DNA of 64,000 nt from Alistipes sp. (GTDB taxonomy: Bacteria > Bacteroidota > Bacteroidia > Bacteroidales > Rikenellaceae): positions 1 through 64,000 of the forward strand of contig JAGBAX010000028.1 of assembly GCA_017938765.1 (NCBI GenBank). The letters are read 5' to 3'. Positions 62,940 to 64,000 of this stretch are shown here, in pieces. Position numbers and translations under genes: made by a program. The notes under the pieces are model-generated. The model was not told the origin of the DNA and did not search any database. It saw only the letters and a program-made list of their open reading frames with translations. Positions within the stretch are counted from its first letter, which is position 1. Each line of letters opens with the position of its first letter.

Positions 62940-63512
62940 ATGACAATTACTGCTGCTGATATCAAAATCGGTATGTGCATTGAGATGGATGGCAAGACTT
63001 TCCTTGTTGTTGATTTCCAGCACTGCAAGCCGGGCAAGGGCCCTGCTTTTGTTCGTTCAAAGCTCAAGAACCTTGAGAATGGTCGCGTTCTTGAGAACAC
63101 ATTCTCATCTGTAGGTCAGAAGATTGAGCAGGTGCGCGTTGAGCGTCGCCCTTACCAGTTCACTTATGAGGACGATTTGGGTGCTCACTTTATGCACTGC
63201 GAGACTTTCGAGGAGATTAACATTGAGAAGAGCCTTATCAACAACTACGACCTGATGGCTGACGGTCAGATTGTTGAGGTTATGTTCCACACCGAGAAGG
63301 AGACAGTTCTCTCTGCAGAGCTTCCTCCAATCGTTGATATGGAGGTTACTTACACAGAGCCAGGCATCAAGGGCGATACAGCCTCTACAAACTCACTTAA
63401 GCCTGCTACTGTAAACACAGGTGCAACTGTTAAGGTACCGCTCTTTATCAACACTGGTGACCGCATCCGCGTTGATACACGTACTCGTGAGTATTACGAG
63501 CGCATCAAGTAA
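62940..63512 (+). CDS. efp: Translation elongation factor P
   Basis: The 190-residue protein relieves ribosome stalling at consecutive prolines. The tip loop 'CKPGKGPAFVR' has Lys33, at the position that is modified or conserved in many EF-P. The KOW-like domain I and the two OB domains end with 'RIRVDTRTREYYERI'. No EpmA/EpmB gene is near. Single gene with its own promoter and terminator. Confidence 0.96.
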   Translation: MTITAADIKIGMCIEMDGKTFLVVDFQHCKPGKGPAFVRSKLKNLENGRVLENTFSSVGQKIEQVRVERRPYQFTYEDDLGAHFMHCETFEEINIEKSLINNYDLMADGQIVEVMFHTEKETVLSAELPPIVDMEVTYTEPGIKGDTASTNSLKPATVNTGATVKVPLFINTGDRIRVDTRTREYYERIK

Positions 63513-63548
63513 TTTTGGTGTTGCAGATTTAGTATAGCATTCTGCTAT

Positions 63549-63608
63549 TGCAAAAATAATAACCATTCTCTTTCAAGCAAGCTTGAGTGAATGGTTATTA
63601 TTTTTGCA
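63549..63608. terminator. Large bidirectional terminator after efp
   Basis: TGCAAAAATAATAACCATTC (63549-63568) pairs with GAATGGTTATTATTTTTGCA (63589-63608), a 20-bp perfect stem, with A- and T-runs in the arms. It can serve efp and, in the other direction, the barrel-protein gene to the right. Confidence 0.8.
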
Positions 63609-63816
63609 CCATCTACGATGGAATACTAAATCTAAAAACTAACAGATACTAAAATTAAAAAATATTGACATTCCCCCTAAATCCCCCTTTGACAAAGGGG
63701 GACTTGGTCGTCACAGTGGTCAGAGAAATCTGCCCACTTCTCCTCCGAGGTGCAACAAATAACCCTCGGCATCTACCACACTCTGACAATAAATTGGGTC
63801 AAAATTTATAGTGCCT
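63609..63816. other. Non-coding gap with a short palindrome
   Basis: The only structure seen is CCCCCTTT-GAC-AAAGGGGG (63683-63701), preceded by CCCCCTAAAT. The core is like dispersed palindromes found in many bacterial genomes. The rest shows no gene; an open frame spanning 63720-63980 is in the wrong frame relative to the barrel gene. Confidence 0.5.
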
Positions 63817-64000
63817 TTAGAAACCGCCTCCGCCGCCCTGCTGGTTTGCGCCGACCTCCTCGGTGGTGCTGTCAGACTTTCGGTTAGCGCGCTTAACATA
63901 GAGTCCCTGCTTACCAAAGCGGTAGGAGATTGAGACGCGGATAGAGCGCGAAACATTCGTACCCACAAGTCTCTGCACATATGTAGGGGCTGTCATAAGA
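63817..64000 (-). CDS. Outer-membrane beta-barrel protein, C-terminal end (partial)
   Basis: Only the last 60 or so residues are in the window: '...YVQRLVGTNVSRSIRVSISYRFG' followed by a basic and acidic stretch and the end 'NQQGGGGGF'. The barrel-strand pattern 'IRVSISYRFG' is typical of the final strands of TonB-family or outer-membrane beta-barrel proteins of Bacteroidales, here with a Gly-rich tail after the barrel. The stop codon is at 63817-63819; the start lies beyond the right edge. Confidence 0.7.
   Translation of the reverse strand, partial: LMTAPTYVQRLVGTNVSRSIRVSISYRFGKQGLYVKRANRKSDSTTEEVGANQQGGGGGF

Noticed and set aside
63720-63980. 86-residue minus-strand open frame at the right edge
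   Set aside because: Another minus-strand frame reads as the end of an outer-membrane barrel (IRVSISYRFG...GGGGGF); this frame shows no such pattern.

Overview
The window is a gene-dense piece of a Bacteroidota chromosome, order Bacteroidales. Three things support this: the gene families (GldH, single-chain SecDF, TonB-dependent receptors, fimbrillin-like/GLUG lipoproteins, DUF4831, LolD/LolA-type genes), promoters with the Bacteroidota -7 element TAnnTTTG, and scarce Shine-Dalgarno signals. A Rikenellaceae/Alistipes-like host is plausible but cannot be proven from the window. Almost everything lies on the minus strand. Only the block at about 59.3-63.5 kb is on the plus strand. No tRNA, rRNA, CRISPR array or transposase was found.

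Layout. 1-1695: a PEGA-repeat surface protein cut by the window edge. 2071-5646: an operon for an L-ribulose-5-phosphate 4-epimerase, a glycerol-1-phosphate dehydrogenase-like enzyme and an organophosphate transporter. 5744-8242: RicT, GldH, TrmB. 8296-14397: inactive LytM protein, Dxr, RseP, RadA, MATE pump. 14467-15958: a DUF4831 protein and an AlkD-like repair protein. 15989-19931: six overlapping genes from YbbR and CoaE through FolP, LolD and DUF2400 to TrmN6. 20082-23798 and 34492-37715: two large GLUG-repeat lipoproteins, each preceded by a tiny gene of one shared family. Between them lie SecDF, a tail-anchored HExxH protein, a calcium-type P-ATPase with an acidic insertion, and a two-gene unit made of a protein kinase-AAA+ fusion and a TerB-like protein. 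38005-41158: GpsA and DnaK. 41521-47849: a second PEGA protein carrying an extra formylglycine-type (SUMF1) domain, a GH27 alpha-galactosidase, an SGNH hydrolase and a small DNA-binding protein. 47966-59195: an eight-gene run (PlsC, ParE, ParC, AroK, phosphoesterase, MurI, FtsK, LolA-like). 59304-62803: a PqqD-like protein, a Cys/His-rich protein, a TonB receptor with a CxxxCC motif and a His-tailed HMA protein, probably a metal (copper) handling set. Then EF-P, and the C-terminus of an outer-membrane barrel protein at the edge.

The intergenic DNA is unusual. Four gaps around the two PEGA genes and the alpha-galactosidase are built from a small kit of hairpin modules in different orders and orientations. 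They usually begin at the stop codon of one gene and end at a hairpin joined to the -7 element of the next. A second class, of about 120-127 bp with nested inverted repeats, lies at or close behind stop codons of minus-strand genes.

The best candidate for an undescribed system is the kinase-AAA+/TerB pair (31034-34393). The tiny genes that precede the GLUG lipoproteins and the modular repeat kit come next.
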